Shown here piece by piece: positions 51,252-60,352 of a DNA stretch of 64,000 nucleotides. A program made the translations under genes and the position numbers. This stretch comes from CAVVGZ01 sp963747965 (GTDB lineage: Bacteria; Chloroflexota; Anaerolineae; Anaerolineales; Anaerolineaceae): contig CAVVGZ010000008.1 in the NCBI GenBank assembly GCA_963747965.1, positions 1 through 64,000 of the forward strand, given 5' to 3'. Each line of letters starts with the position of its first letter. Position 1 is the first letter of the stretch. The notes beneath the pieces were generated by a model, which worked only from the letters and a program-made list of their open reading frames with translations, was not told the DNA's origin and ran no database searches.

Positions 51252-51322
51252 TGCGCCGCTGCTTTCTTATTCTTTCTCTACCTGCTGTTCCCATTTTTAT
51301 TCAATCCTGTTCCCCCTCCAGG

Positions 51323-51730
51323 TCATAATTGGGCTAGATATTCCTCTGGTTGTTTTTCCGGTTTATAGGTTTTTACCCTCACAAGGTGAATCGTAACACC
51401 TGTAGCAATGCCAATCAGGACCAGTTTTAACCACAAAACATCCATCACAAACCAAACTGCATAAATAATGGTCAGCCATAACAGCAGGATTGTGATGATT
51501 TTATGTTTAAGAGGTATGCCTCTACCCTCCCGGTAGTTGCGGATATACTCGCCAAACCAGCGGTTGGTCAACAGCCAGTTGTAAAATCTTTTCGAGCTGC
51601 GTGCATAAAAATACGCTGCCAGGAGCAGGAATGGTGTTGTAGGCAGGATAGGCAGGATGATTCCGACTGCCGCCAGAATCACACATAGCGTACCCACCCC
51701 AATCAGCAATTTTTTTCTAATGCTTTTCAA
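51323..51730 (-). CDS. DUF454 (YbaN-like) membrane protein
   Basis: A 135-residue protein with the DUF454 signature VGIILPILPTTPFLLLAAYF, ARSSKRFYNWLLTNRWFGEY and IRNYREGRGIPLKHK, and about four hydrophobic helices. Start is TTG 51730 with GGAGGAAAA upstream. Function is unknown. Confidence 0.85.
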   Translation of the reverse strand: MKSIRKKLLIGVGTLCVILAAVGIILPILPTTPFLLLAAYFYARSSKRFYNWLLTNRWFGEYIRNYREGRGIPLKHKIITILLLWLTIIYAVWFVMDVLWLKLVLIGIATGVTIHLVRVKTYKPEKQPEEYLAQL

Positions 51731-51930
51731 TTTTCCTCCCGATGCCCCAGCAATCCCTGTAAGGTAAACGGAACAAATTTGCCAAACCCGTCTTTAATTC
51801 TTCTAATTGTAAAGGATATGGCTTGCGAAAAATCCAGGCTGTCAAAAGGTTTGATTTTTTCTATTGCTGAAAGTTTAACACTATCATCAGGCAAATTTTT
51901 CCGGGTAACGTGATACGGCTCTGCAATTCT

Positions 51931-51968
51931 GAAAAGAAAATCACCCCCCGGCTATTTGGGGGGCGATT
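51931..51968 (-). terminator. Intrinsic terminator of the sulfur-relay operon
   Basis: On the minus strand, arms GAATCGCCCCCC and GGGGGGTGATT enclose an 8-base loop and are followed by TTTTCTTTTC. It lies about 90 bp past the last gene of the operon. The rest of 51731-52054 holds nothing else recognisable. Confidence 0.8.
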
Positions 51969-52054
51969 CTTTCCATTCATGGCTTATGTTGCTGCAGACC
52001 CCATACCAGGTGCCAGGAAGTTTTGGTAATCCAAATCAAACTTATCCATGATCC

Positions 52055-53350
52055 TTAAACGGGTACAGCAGCCTCTTTTTCCTTGGCTTTCAGCATCGCT
52101 TTCATCACCAGTTCAGCCATACCGGTAACACCAACACCCAGCTCATAATGCTCACTGAGTTCTCCGATCTGGTGCCGGCAGTTATCGCAGGAAGCCACAA
52201 CCATGCAGGCTCCTGTTTTGCGTATCTGGTCAGCCTTCGGTTTACCGGCAGCTATCCGCTCATTCTCGTAATCCAGGTTGGCTACCAGTCCGCTCCCTCC
52301 GCCGCAGCAGATGCTGTTCTGGCGGTTGGGGGTCATCTCAATGAAATTCGGGGCAATTTGCCGCAGTATCCTGCGCGGCTCCTCATAAATGCCGCCATTT
52401 CTTCCCAGGTTGCATGGATCATGGATGGTTATCGGGCCGAGGTCGTCAATCATGGCCACCTTGATCCGCCCGTCCTGTATATATTCATCCATTACCTCAA
52501 TGATACTGCGCACCTTGAACGGCATTGGTTCATCAAACCAGTTGGGTACCATCCAGCGGTAGCTTGAGTAGGCATGGCCGCATTCGGTAATGATGACTTC
52601 CTCCACGCCCAAACGCTTGGCTTCGTTGATTACCCGTTCAGCAATTCGCTTTGCCCTGGGGATATCGTGCAGAAAAACGGCATAATTGGCAGCTTCGAAT
52701 AGGCTGAGCGTCCAGGACTCCCCAGCTTCATTAAATATTGCAGCCGCCGGAAGAATGGTATGTTTTCCGGATAACGGCACATACAGCACACGCGCTTTTT
52801 GTTCGATTGGAATGACAGCATCCGGATTGCCGGTTTCTTCGCGCAGTTCGCTTTCGATATCTTTGATCTGGTCCAGGTAGAACTCCTTGAAGAATTCCAG
52901 GTTTTCCTCCCGCGAAATGGCTGAATCGGCAAGCTGGTCGATTATTTCCGGCTGTTTGCCGGTTGCCGTTGCCATGGCACGCATGGTGCGCACAATCTGG
53001 CGGGTGTCCACACCAAAAGGACAATTTACCACGCACCTTCCGCAAAGGGTGCAGTCCCTGAATGCGATTTCAGCCATCTCATCCAGGCGCTCTTCCGTAA
53101 GCTCAACCGCCCCTACAAAACCCGGAATCCATTTTCCAAACCATTCATGCTTTTTGCGCCAGACAAGGCGCATCCTGTCTGTCTTGTATGTTGGAACAAA
53201 CTTGGGATTTTTTTCGGACAGGAAATAATGGCAGGAATCGTTGCAAAGGCCGCAGTGGGCACATACAGCCAGCCAGGTCTGCATCTGCCGGGTTAACCCG
53301 GCCTCCATCACTTCCATTGCTTTGGTGACATTACCGTTTGTTTCAGGCAT
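52055..53350 (-). CDS. HdrD/DsrK-like iron-sulfur oxidoreductase
   Basis: A 431-residue protein. Two [4Fe-4S] ferredoxin-like motifs (CAHCGLCNDSC, CTLCGRCVVNCPFG) lie near the N-terminus. A cysteine-rich CCG-type domain follows (VIITECGHAYSSYRW, HDPCNLGRNGG, and ICCGGGSGLVANLD). This is the catalytic-subunit layout of HdrD, GlpC and DsrK proteins, which handle disulfides or persulfides at a noncubane cluster. It is last in the operon ArsR-DsrE2-TusA-DsrM-like-HdrD-like and overlaps the DsrM-like stop by 8 bp. It probably takes electrons from the membrane subunit or passes electrons to it. Confidence 0.85.
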   Translation of the reverse strand: MPETNGNVTKAMEVMEAGLTRQMQTWLAVCAHCGLCNDSCHYFLSEKNPKFVPTYKTDRMRLVWRKKHEWFGKWIPGFVGAVELTEERLDEMAEIAFRDCTLCGRCVVNCPFGVDTRQIVRTMRAMATATGKQPEIIDQLADSAISREENLEFFKEFYLDQIKDIESELREETGNPDAVIPIEQKARVLYVPLSGKHTILPAAAIFNEAGESWTLSLFEAANYAVFLHDIPRAKRIAERVINEAKRLGVEEVIITECGHAYSSYRWMVPNWFDEPMPFKVRSIIEVMDEYIQDGRIKVAMIDDLGPITIHDPCNLGRNGGIYEEPRRILRQIAPNFIEMTPNRQNSICCGGGSGLVANLDYENERIAAGKPKADQIRKTGACMVVASCDNCRHQIGELSEHYELGVGVTGMAELVMKAMLKAKEKEAAVPV

Positions 53351-53987
53351 GGCTTTCCTCGCTTTTCAGGGTCCCTTTGCGGGCAGTGTCTATGCCGTAG
53401 AAATAACGGGCGAATGGATAGTAGAAATAGTGGTTAATTTTGCTGAAGGGTTCGTAAATTAAGAAAATGAATACGATGGTGAAATAGGCATAAGAGCCCC
53501 AGGCACTGCCCTGCAAAATCACCAGTCCAGCGATGTTGTACAACAGGACGATGAACAGGGCGAAGTAATCATCCATCGTGCTGATGATGCGCATCTCCGG
53601 GAGGTAAAATCGGCGCACCAAGCGGATGATCCCGGCCACCAGGCTGATGAAAATCACGGCACTGAATGCCGCCCGCACCGGAGCTGTCATAATTTCGGGC
53701 GTATAGGTGACCAGGTAGGACAGGGCTATATTAAACGCCAGTCCGATATGGAAACCAATAAACACCAGGTAATAAAACCAGTGCCGGCGGGTGCTGTCCA
53801 TCTTCCACGGCATGATAATCGTAATGAACGCATCCCAGATGCCTTTCCCAATCTCGCCTTTGGGATCCGGCGAGCGGTCGTTTACGAAGCGTGAGCGCAG
53901 CAGGTAAACCAGCCGCATCGAATAGACAATTAAAAACACCGGTGTTGCAATTAAATGGACCAGTTCTTGGTAATGGCTCAGTTCCAT
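53343..53987 (-). CDS. DsrM/NarI-like membrane subunit (putative heme b)
   Basis: A 214-residue protein with five or six hydrophobic helices. Histidines suited to heme b ligation sit in helix 1 (ELSHYQELVHLIATPVFL) and in RRHWFYYLVFIGFHIGLAF. The size and pattern match the DsrM/NarI gamma-subunit family that links quinones to DsrK/HdrD-type partners. Starts 2 bp after the TusA stop and overlaps the HdrD-like start, so stoichiometric co-expression is likely. The quinone link is inferred from family only. Confidence 0.8.
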   Translation of the reverse strand: MELSHYQELVHLIATPVFLIVYSMRLVYLLRSRFVNDRSPDPKGEIGKGIWDAFITIIMPWKMDSTRRHWFYYLVFIGFHIGLAFNIALSYLVTYTPEIMTAPVRAAFSAVIFISLVAGIIRLVRRFYLPEMRIISTMDDYFALFIVLLYNIAGLVILQGSAWGSYAYFTIVFIFLIYEPFSKINHYFYYPFARYFYGIDTARKGTLKSEESHA

Positions 53988-53989
53988 AA

Positions 53990-54226
53990 TTATTTCACCC
54001 GTCGCACCCAGAATTTGATGGTTTTCTCAACCTTTTCCATTTTGACCAGTTCATTGCCGGTGCTTTTGCACCAGGCGGGAATATCGGCCATTACACCCGG
54101 ATCGGAGGCTTCAGCCTCGATTACCTGGCCAATCTCAATTCCTTTAATTGCCTTGGCCATCTTAACAATCGGCATTGGGCAGAGTAAACCTTTAAGATCT
54201 AGAACGATATCTGCATTTTCACTCAT
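53990..54226 (-). CDS. TusA/SirA-family sulfur carrier
   Basis: A 78-residue protein (MSENADIVLDLKGLLCPMPI), with the conserved CPxP motif cysteine that carries persulfide, then VKMAKAIKGIEIGQVIEAEA and a C-terminal sheet. Start at ATG 54226 is set by AGGAG 7 bp upstream. It should accept sulfur from the DsrE2 partner upstream and pass it to the membrane Hdr-like pair downstream, or the reverse. Confidence 0.9.
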   Translation of the reverse strand: MSENADIVLDLKGLLCPMPIVKMAKAIKGIEIGQVIEAEASDPGVMADIPAWCKSTGNELVKMEKVEKTIKFWVRRVK

Positions 54227-54236
54227 GGTAATTCTC

Positions 54237-54767
54237 CTATATAAATAATGTAATTTTGCTTTCAGCAGCTTCCTGGATAAATGCAGCCACACCTACCGGC
54301 TCGGTGACATTGTCCCTCATTGTCTCCATACCATATTCCATCATTTGCATGGTCATATCACAGGGCATCATTTTGACATCCAGCTCAACCGCTATCTGGT
54401 AAAGTTCTTCCAACGATGCCGCACCCTTTTCCTTCATCATCTTTTTGAACATCCAGCGTCCCATACCGCCCATATTTAGCCGGCTGGGTCCAATCGCATC
54501 CAGCCCGCCCCGGTTCATCATGGCAAGCATTTTTCCCATCAATGTCGTACCCGGTTTTGTACCCTTCTTTTGAATGGCTTTAAAACCCCAGAAAGTGAAA
54601 AACATGGTCACTTCCATGCCCGAGGCTGCTGCACCGGTTCCAATAAGCAAGGCTGCCATCACTTTATCCATGTCACCGCTTAAAATGACCATGGAAATCT
54701 TGTTTTTCGTGGCATTCGGATTGCTGTTTACTACGGATGCTCCTGCGTATAAATTCTCATCTACCAT
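54237..54767 (-). CDS. DsrE2-type (DsrE/DsrF/DrsH-like) sulfur-transfer protein
   Basis: A 176-residue protein of the DsrE2 subgroup: MVILSGDMDKVMAALLIGTG, AAASGMEVTMFFTFWGFKAI and the single active-site cysteine in VKMMPCDMTMQMMEYG. DsrE2 proteins exchange persulfide sulfur with TusA; the two genes are 10 bp apart here. AAGGAG lies about 11 bp before ATG 54767. The lack of the dsrAB genes or of a shdr set in the window leaves the donor unidentified. Confidence 0.85.
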   Translation of the reverse strand: MVDENLYAGASVVNSNPNATKNKISMVILSGDMDKVMAALLIGTGAAASGMEVTMFFTFWGFKAIQKKGTKPGTTLMGKMLAMMNRGGLDAIGPSRLNMGGMGRWMFKKMMKEKGAASLEELYQIAVELDVKMMPCDMTMQMMEYGMETMRDNVTEPVGVAAFIQEAAESKITLFI

Positions 54768-54820
54768 TTTATTTATTGTCTCCTTCTGGATTATTATTAG
54801 AATATATCCCTGTCTAATAA

Positions 54821-55169
54821 TCAGGGATTTACAACCATTTCTTCAACCAGGCCTGCCTGGTGTTTGATCTGTTCCGACATGACCTCACGCAGCAGGTCCA
54901 GGGCTTGGATTACCCGCATATCTGTTAAAGAATAAACGACCTTATTCCCTTCACGCTACCGCTGAAACCAGATTACGCGCCCGCAGGATCTGCAGATGGC
55001 GGGAAACGGTTGGCTGCCCGGTATTCAACAGCTTTACAAGCTCATTGACCGAAAGCGATTGGTCGGCAAGGATATATAGGATCAGGATGCGGGTAGGATC
55101 TGACAATCCGGAACAGAGTTCTGCATGCAGGCCTCTGATTTCATCGTGAAGCTTTGGATCAACTGGCAA
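54821..55169 (-). CDS. ArsR-family repressor of the sulfur operon (one frameshift)
   Basis: Start TTG 55169 with AGGAG upstream (LHDEIRGLHAELCSGLSDPT, then RILILYILADQSLSVNELVK and LLNTGQPTVSRHLQILRARN as the winged helix). An indel near 54955 breaks the wing. In the other frame it continues REGNKVVYSLTDMRVIQALD and LLREVMSEQIKHQ to the stop at 54821. It has one cysteine, in AELCSGL, and lacks the vicinal CxC motif of arsenite sensors, so the ligand is unlikely to be arsenite bound in the classic way. A palindromic operator overlaps its promoter, which indicates autoregulation of the whole operon. Confidence 0.8.
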
Positions 55170-55188
55170 ATTATTACTCCTATATCAG

Positions 55189-55216
55189 TATATACATATT
55201 TTCAGATATGTATATA
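55189..55216 (-). promoter_or_regulatory. Palindromic operator for the ArsR-type regulator
   Basis: Perfect 11-bp inverted repeat: arms TATATACATAT (55189-55199) and ATATGTATATA (55206-55216) around the 6-base spacer TTTCAG. It abuts the -10 element, about 20-45 bp upstream of the regulator start codon, a classic repressor position. Confidence 0.7.
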
Positions 55217-55242
55217 TTATATAATATATCGTTTTTTGTCAA
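55214..55242 (-). promoter_or_regulatory. Sigma70-like promoter of the sulfur-relay operon
   Basis: On the minus strand a consensus TTGACA (55242-55237) is followed by TAATAT at 17 bp (55219-55214) or TATAAT at 15 bp (55221-55216). The -10 overlaps the palindromic operator. Confidence 0.65.
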
Positions 55243-55624
55243 GGAGAATGTGATATTAATCACAATATTTAAGGATGGTTCCATTGGAATAGAATAATGG
55301 ATGGTTGTGGATTTTATAATGGGGATCCTCAATCACCTGCCCCGGATTTCGTTTCACCTCTTTATCAACCCCCTGGTACGAATCAATAACCATTATTCAC
55401 TTGCCAAAACAGGATGGCTTATTTACCGTTTGTTTGTGGACTCATTTAAACCCCCATATTCAAAGGAAAAACATCAGGCCGATCATTCTCAATTTCTCAG
55501 GTTTATTGTGATTAGCCAGGCATTCTGCAAATGTTTTGGTGCAAAACAACATTACCGAAGCTTTTATCCTATCTCGAACTTATAAGGTCGATGTATCCTA
55601 ACGCGATGGATATCAATATCTCAT
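55243..55624. other. Intergenic region, nothing recognised
   Basis: About 380 bp; a 94-codon plus-strand frame at 55301-55585 has no ribosome-binding site or family similarity and is probably spurious. Confidence 0.4.
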
Positions 55625-56032
55625 TTAAGTTTTTTCTGACTGGAAGGTTTTTATATTAAATAATCCTGTGATGACTCCTGTAAGAACGAGAGGAATGGCC
55701 AGCACCACAGGGATCACAACCGATTCTCCTAAGGATTGCATAATTTCTCCGGGCCGGCTGAAAGTTAATACATAAAAAAGGACCACGACGATTGTCGCCA
55801 GGAGACCGGTGATCCCGCCGCCAATTCCTCCCAGTTTCAATATCCCGATCATTAACCCAATCCCACCCCCGATAATTGCGCCAATTACCCCGACCACAGC
55901 GCCATAGCCCAGCGCTTCTCCCGGCTTTGTACCATCAATCATGGCCAAAACGCTAAAAATGGATGCGGAAAGAATAAAACCAACTCCTGTGCCCAATAGT
56001 CCATTCACAAATATACTGATAAATCGATTCAT
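55625..56032 (-). CDS. Glycine-rich membrane protein, unrecognised
   Basis: A 135-residue protein (MNRFISIFVNGLLGTGVGFI) with four hydrophobic segments rich in glycine (YGAVVGVIGAIIGGGIGLMI, GGIGGGITGLLATIVVVLFY, VIPVVLAIPLVLTGVITGL). ATG 56032 is preceded by GGAGGGAAAC. The glycine-zipper-like helices suggest tight packing or oligomerisation. No family recognised. Confidence 0.65.
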   Translation of the reverse strand: MNRFISIFVNGLLGTGVGFILSASIFSVLAMIDGTKPGEALGYGAVVGVIGAIIGGGIGLMIGILKLGGIGGGITGLLATIVVVLFYVLTFSRPGEIMQSLGESVVIPVVLAIPLVLTGVITGLFNIKTFQSEKT

Positions 56033-56627
56033 GTTTCCCTCCGCAAATTTTCCGTTTTCTAAAACCATACAATCCGCGACAAAAATTAGACCACTTTAAA
56101 TATTTCCTTCTTACTTCATATGCCATCCTTTTCGTAAGATTCAGTAATTAAAGATTATCCTTGGCTTTTATGACGGGATAATTATGCAGTGAATATTTGT
56201 CGTGGTATGGTTATTTTGTGAGGCCATTTGCTACAACAGAAAATTAGACGGGCTGACCATAATGCTGGAAGCAACCCTTCAGCTAATATCACCCGTGGTT
56301 TATAAGACAGATCAATTTTCAGGGCTGCCTGGTTGGTTATATCTGATCAGATTAATCCATCAAAGTAGAACCGTTTCATGGATCTTTTAAATTTAATACA
56401 CAATCAAACCGGGCACTACAACCCGTGTGTCAATGGATCGGCGTTTGCAGCCATCAGAAAATCGAAGAGTTACAACTCAATAATGTAAAAAACCACAATC
56501 AGGCTTGGAATATTTGCAGATTTAATCAGTCGTTGCCATGCCGTAGGTTAATCAATATAACCACAAGGATTTCCCTGATCCACAATTCAATACAGCACTA
56601 GACTTCTAATTTCCCTGTGACATGTAT
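56033..56627. other. Intergenic region, nothing recognised
   Basis: About 600 bp, AT-rich, with no supported gene. A terminator for the sensor operon was expected just left of 56628, but no strong hairpin is seen. Confidence 0.4.
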
Positions 56628-59600
56628 TTATACACCACCCAGAAAATCGTAGCTGACTTTTTTCTGCACCGCTGATATTTGTGCAAATGCCTGTTTCAGT
56701 AATTCCTTCTGCATATGTCCCAACTTACCGGGTTGGATGATATTTTGGGGAGCCTGTCCAGACTGTATAGCCTCAAGCTGATTTTGCAGTCGCAATTCCA
56801 TCAGGAAATCGTAAGCAGCCGATATTTCATCCCGGGTAGATGATTGGATTACCTTGATTTCTGCCAGGGCGTCTATCCGCTCGAGGGTATGGGTTGCATT
56901 TATCTGGTGCCGGAGCGCGTATAATCGCCCAAAACTGACGATTGGCATCATGACATCTTTAAGGTTTATTTCCCCTGCATGTTCAATTGCGCCACCACCA
57001 AGGTAAATATTCCCTAACAAGCGGAAAGGAGGCTTGAAGACCAGGGCGTTTTGTGCAAAAAGGTGGAAGAAAGCCTGCTCATTTATCAGGGATGTATGGA
57101 TGTATCGCCTTAACTCATGCGCCAATTCGGCGTCCCCGTACACAGGGCGGAAATCAAAGAATATACTCAGATCAACAATTTCTTGAGGCTCTTTCTTTTG
57201 AATCCATATGTCAAAACCAGAAAGCCAGTCGGTCAGGGAACGGCACCATAGCGGATTGTTGGCCATTACCTGCCCGCGGCATACACGGTAACCGGCATGA
57301 TCCAGATCCGTGCACACTCTGTTTCCCAGCCTTAGAAAGTAATCTGCAATCATTTCAGAATCAGCTTGTTTTTTATCATCCACAAATATGATTCCATTAT
57401 CCTGGTCGGTAAGCAGGGTCGGCTCCTGGCGTCCCTGGCTTCCCATGGCGATAAACGCAAATCTGGCTGGCGGCGGTCCAAGATCATTAATTGCCAGATG
57501 AATAATGCGTTCGGTGGCTGCGTCGTAAATTGAAGCCAGCATATTGGTAACATGCCGGGGACGGGCACTGCTGTCCATTAGAGCCTTTACCAATGGAGTG
57601 ATCCGTTCGCAGAATCTGGAAACTTCACCCGGGTTATTTGCTCTGGATATTTGCCGGGAAAGCACAATTGGCCCGTACCGGTGGAACTGAACCAGTGCTT
57701 TATTATCAACTACATTTACGATTTGTCCATTTTGATCTTCAACTGCCAGGTGCCGTACACCTTTTTCTTCCATGAGGGTTAGTGCCTCATAAATAAGTGC
57801 ATGATCCGGTATTTTTATCAGCGGCGCACTCATAACCGTATGGACGGGGCTGCTCAGCTTTATATTCTCAGCCAATACCCGCGCCCGTAAATCATGGTCT
57901 GTAACAATTCCAATTACAGCCATTGATTCACTTGCAACCAATGCCGCTGTGACTTTGCGGGCAGTCATTAAACGGGAAAGTTGTTCAATACTGGTATCCA
58001 TAGGACTAATGACAACATCCCGCTCCAAATTGGCTACCGGTTCATGTAAGAACAATAACGATGCCTGTAACTTTTCAATGAGTGCTTCTCGTCCCGCCTT
58101 TTGCTTGGACTCAGTAGTCCGATCTTCAAGGATTCCGTCAATGAATATTGGGTGATTTTGTTCATCACGGACCAGACATGCTGAAAGGGAAATATATCGG
58201 ACTGATGAATCCTTTGTTTCAATAACAAGGATATGGTTATTAACTGCCTCGTCCCTTAGCAATTTCCCAACCAAATGATCATATTCTTCGCTTTGGGAAA
58301 ATAAATTCGACAGGGCCGCCTGGGAGGTTTCTACAATCCCAAGAAGGGAGAGTATTTCACGACCTGTCTGGTTGATCTCGAGGAAAACACCTCGTCTGGC
58401 TGCCAGAGCTCGAAAAATACCAACCGGAACAGATTGTGCAGCAAGGGCTAATCCATCATCTCCAGAAACAGGCGCATGCCGGGCAATATCTTTGGCAAGT
58501 AAAATAAAACCAGATTGACCGGAGAGCTTGATAGGGTTAGTGGTGATAATACTTTCCAGAATGCTTCCATCAGACCGCATTAAACATCCCTCAAGGGCTT
58601 CTCCGGATCCAATCGGTTCGCTGTTTGCTCCTTTGAGACGTTCCCACACAGCTTTATTCGCATCCAAATCGGGTAACAGGTCTGCCAATTCTAAAAATTC
58701 GAACTGGCGCGCAGTGTATCCAAGCATGGATAAAAATGTGGGATTCGCATACCGGCAGCGGTCATCAAGGATAAGCAGAGTACCTTCAGTTGTAGCTTCG
58801 ATAAGAGAATGGTAGCGTTCCGTTGATTCTCTTAGATTATCCACCATTTCCTGTCGTTCTTTTTCAATACGCAGGCTTTGTTGAAGAACAAATGCCAGCA
58901 ACAAAACAACGACCCCAGATATCACCAGCGATGTATTTATCAGGCTCTGCTCTATACGGGAAATTTCCTGTTTCACATCATCGATATAAATTCCGGTCCC
59001 AATGACCCATCCCCATGGAGGGAAACCTTTCACATAGGACTCTTTAGGCTCCAACCGCAGGGGGTCATCTTTCCACTGCCAGACATAATTGATATATCCT
59101 TCCCCCTTGCGCTTTACCAGTTCTGCAAACTCGATAAAAATTGGCACCCCGCGCGGGTCTTTGAAATCTTGCAGATTCTGCTCATTCAGATCTGGTCTGT
59201 ATGGATGCATGATCATGCGCGGCTCCATATCTTGTATCCAGAAATAATCTTTCCCTTCGGCGCCATATCTCAAGTCTTCGATGCGCGTTTTTGCGAGCAT
59301 CTGCGCTTGCTCCCGGGTAATCAAACCATTCCTCTCCTCCCGTTCATAAGAACTGAGGATGCTCCAGGCCGAATTGGTTAATTCCTGGATCATCTCACGC
59401 TTGCGGTCTAGCAATGTTTGCTCAATAGAAGGCAGGATAATTCCCCAGATGGACGCCAGGAAAAGAGCAATGGCAATAATTGTGGGTAGAAAAATTCGCA
59501 GCACATAAGAACGCCGTCGAAAATGAGGCTTTTTTTCAATCTGGTCGCCCGGTAAAACCAGGCTGGTGGTTCCAGGTTTATCGGCAGCAAAGGGTTCTGC

Positions 59601-60350
59601 GGAAAATTTGGGGTTTGAAAAAATTGCATCGCGAAACTTTATCCAATCCTCCCTTGGCATTTCGACCATGTAAGAATTTATTCCCTGGTCATTACCGCCA
59701 TGGAAGTCGGTCCCGTAGCTTTTTAGGAGATTGTATTTATCTGCAATGGATCTTAAATTGTTCTGCAATGCATCGGAAAAGGATGGATCCACGACTTCTA
59801 AACCATCCAGCCCTTTTAACTTTAAATCCCCAACCAATACATCGAGCAATCCGGGATCGGATTCAAACATGCGGGGGTGTGCCCAAAAGGCACACCCCCC
59901 TGCACGATGAATCAATGCAATGGCTTTGTCAATTTCAAGAAGACCATTCGGGGCAGCACTGACAAATGCAGTAACTCCTGGATCATTAGAACGAATGTTC
60001 CCAGAATTTCGTAATGCTTCTGCAATGCTGTGTACTTCAATCCTGCGCACCTGGCGCAGGGATAGCATTGTGGCGGCCAGTTCTGGATTCTCCGGGTCAA
60101 AACCATAACCAACTAAGTGTGCTTCCCGCCCATTAAACTGGGTAGTCAACTCAACGCCGGAAATAGAAGCAACACCGCGTTTTCTGAGCACATCCTGGAA
60201 ATTTTTCAATCCTTCAATCGTATCGTGGTCGGTTAATGCAGCGCAGCGCACACCCGCCGAGGCCAGATTTGCAGCCAAAACCTCAGGAGTTTGTTCTCCA
60301 TCACTTAAGTTCGAATGGCAGTGAAAATTGACCGCAATACTATCATTCAT
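56628..60350 (-). CDS. PHP-Cache-PAS-PAS-CBS-CBS-nucleotidyltransferase (DUF294) sensor fusion
   Basis: An intact 1240-residue protein. Residues 5-245: PHP phosphoesterase domain with metal motifs NFHCHSNLSDG, LTDHDT, SGVEL, CAFWAHPR and GTDFHGG. TM1 ~282-308 and TM2 ~472-492 flank an sCache-like sensor (~312-455, GKDYFWIQDMEPRMIMHPYR, WGWVIGTGIYIDD). Two PAS-like domains follow (~510-625, ~630-745), then a CBS pair (~772-895, GIVTDHDLRARV, MEEKGVRHLAV). Next is a GlnD-like DUF294 nucleotidyltransferase (GSQGRQE at 970, TDQDN at 981) and its helical C-terminal domain. Standard relatives near VC_2705 symporters have only the CBS-nucleotidyltransferase part. Starts 2 bp after the symporter stop. 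It probably senses an external organic acid and tunes the symporter. Confidence 0.9.
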   Translation of the reverse strand: MNDSIAVNFHCHSNLSDGEQTPEVLAANLASAGVRCAALTDHDTIEGLKNFQDVLRKRGVASISGVELTTQFNGREAHLVGYGFDPENPELAATMLSLRQVRRIEVHSIAEALRNSGNIRSNDPGVTAFVSAAPNGLLEIDKAIALIHRAGGCAFWAHPRMFESDPGLLDVLVGDLKLKGLDGLEVVDPSFSDALQNNLRSIADKYNLLKSYGTDFHGGNDQGINSYMVEMPREDWIKFRDAIFSNPKFSAEPFAADKPGTTSLVLPGDQIEKKPHFRRRSYVLRIFLPTIIAIALFLASIWGIILPSIEQTLLDRKREMIQELTNSAWSILSSYEREERNGLITREQAQMLAKTRIEDLRYGAEGKDYFWIQDMEPRMIMHPYRPDLNEQNLQDFKDPRGVPIFIEFAELVKRKGEGYINYVWQWKDDPLRLEPKESYVKGFPPWGWVIGTGIYIDDVKQEISRIEQSLINTSLVISGVVVLLLAFVLQQSLRIEKERQEMVDNLRESTERYHSLIEATTEGTLLILDDRCRYANPTFLSMLGYTARQFEFLELADLLPDLDANKAVWERLKGANSEPIGSGEALEGCLMRSDGSILESIITTNPIKLSGQSGFILLAKDIARHAPVSGDDGLALAAQSVPVGIFRALAARRGVFLEINQTGREILSLLGIVETSQAALSNLFSQSEEYDHLVGKLLRDEAVNNHILVIETKDSSVRYISLSACLVRDEQNHPIFIDGILEDRTTESKQKAGREALIEKLQASLLFLHEPVANLERDVVISPMDTSIEQLSRLMTARKVTAALVASESMAVIGIVTDHDLRARVLAENIKLSSPVHTVMSAPLIKIPDHALIYEALTLMEEKGVRHLAVEDQNGQIVNVVDNKALVQFHRYGPIVLSRQISRANNPGEVSRFCERITPLVKALMDSSARPRHVTNMLASIYDAATERIIHLAINDLGPPPARFAFIAMGSQGRQEPTLLTDQDNGIIFVDDKKQADSEMIADYFLRLGNRVCTDLDHAGYRVCRGQVMANNPLWCRSLTDWLSGFDIWIQKKEPQEIVDLSIFFDFRPVYGDAELAHELRRYIHTSLINEQAFFHLFAQNALVFKPPFRLLGNIYLGGGAIEHAGEINLKDVMMPIVSFGRLYALRHQINATHTLERIDALAEIKVIQSSTRDEISAAYDFLMELRLQNQLEAIQSGQAPQNIIQPGKLGHMQKELLKQAFAQISAVQKKVSYDFLGGV

Positions 60351-60352
60351 CC

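Noticed and set aside
55301..55585. A 94-codon plus-strand frame upstream of the sulfur operon
   Set aside because: No ribosome-binding site, no recognised family, and it lies opposite to neighbouring genes without support.
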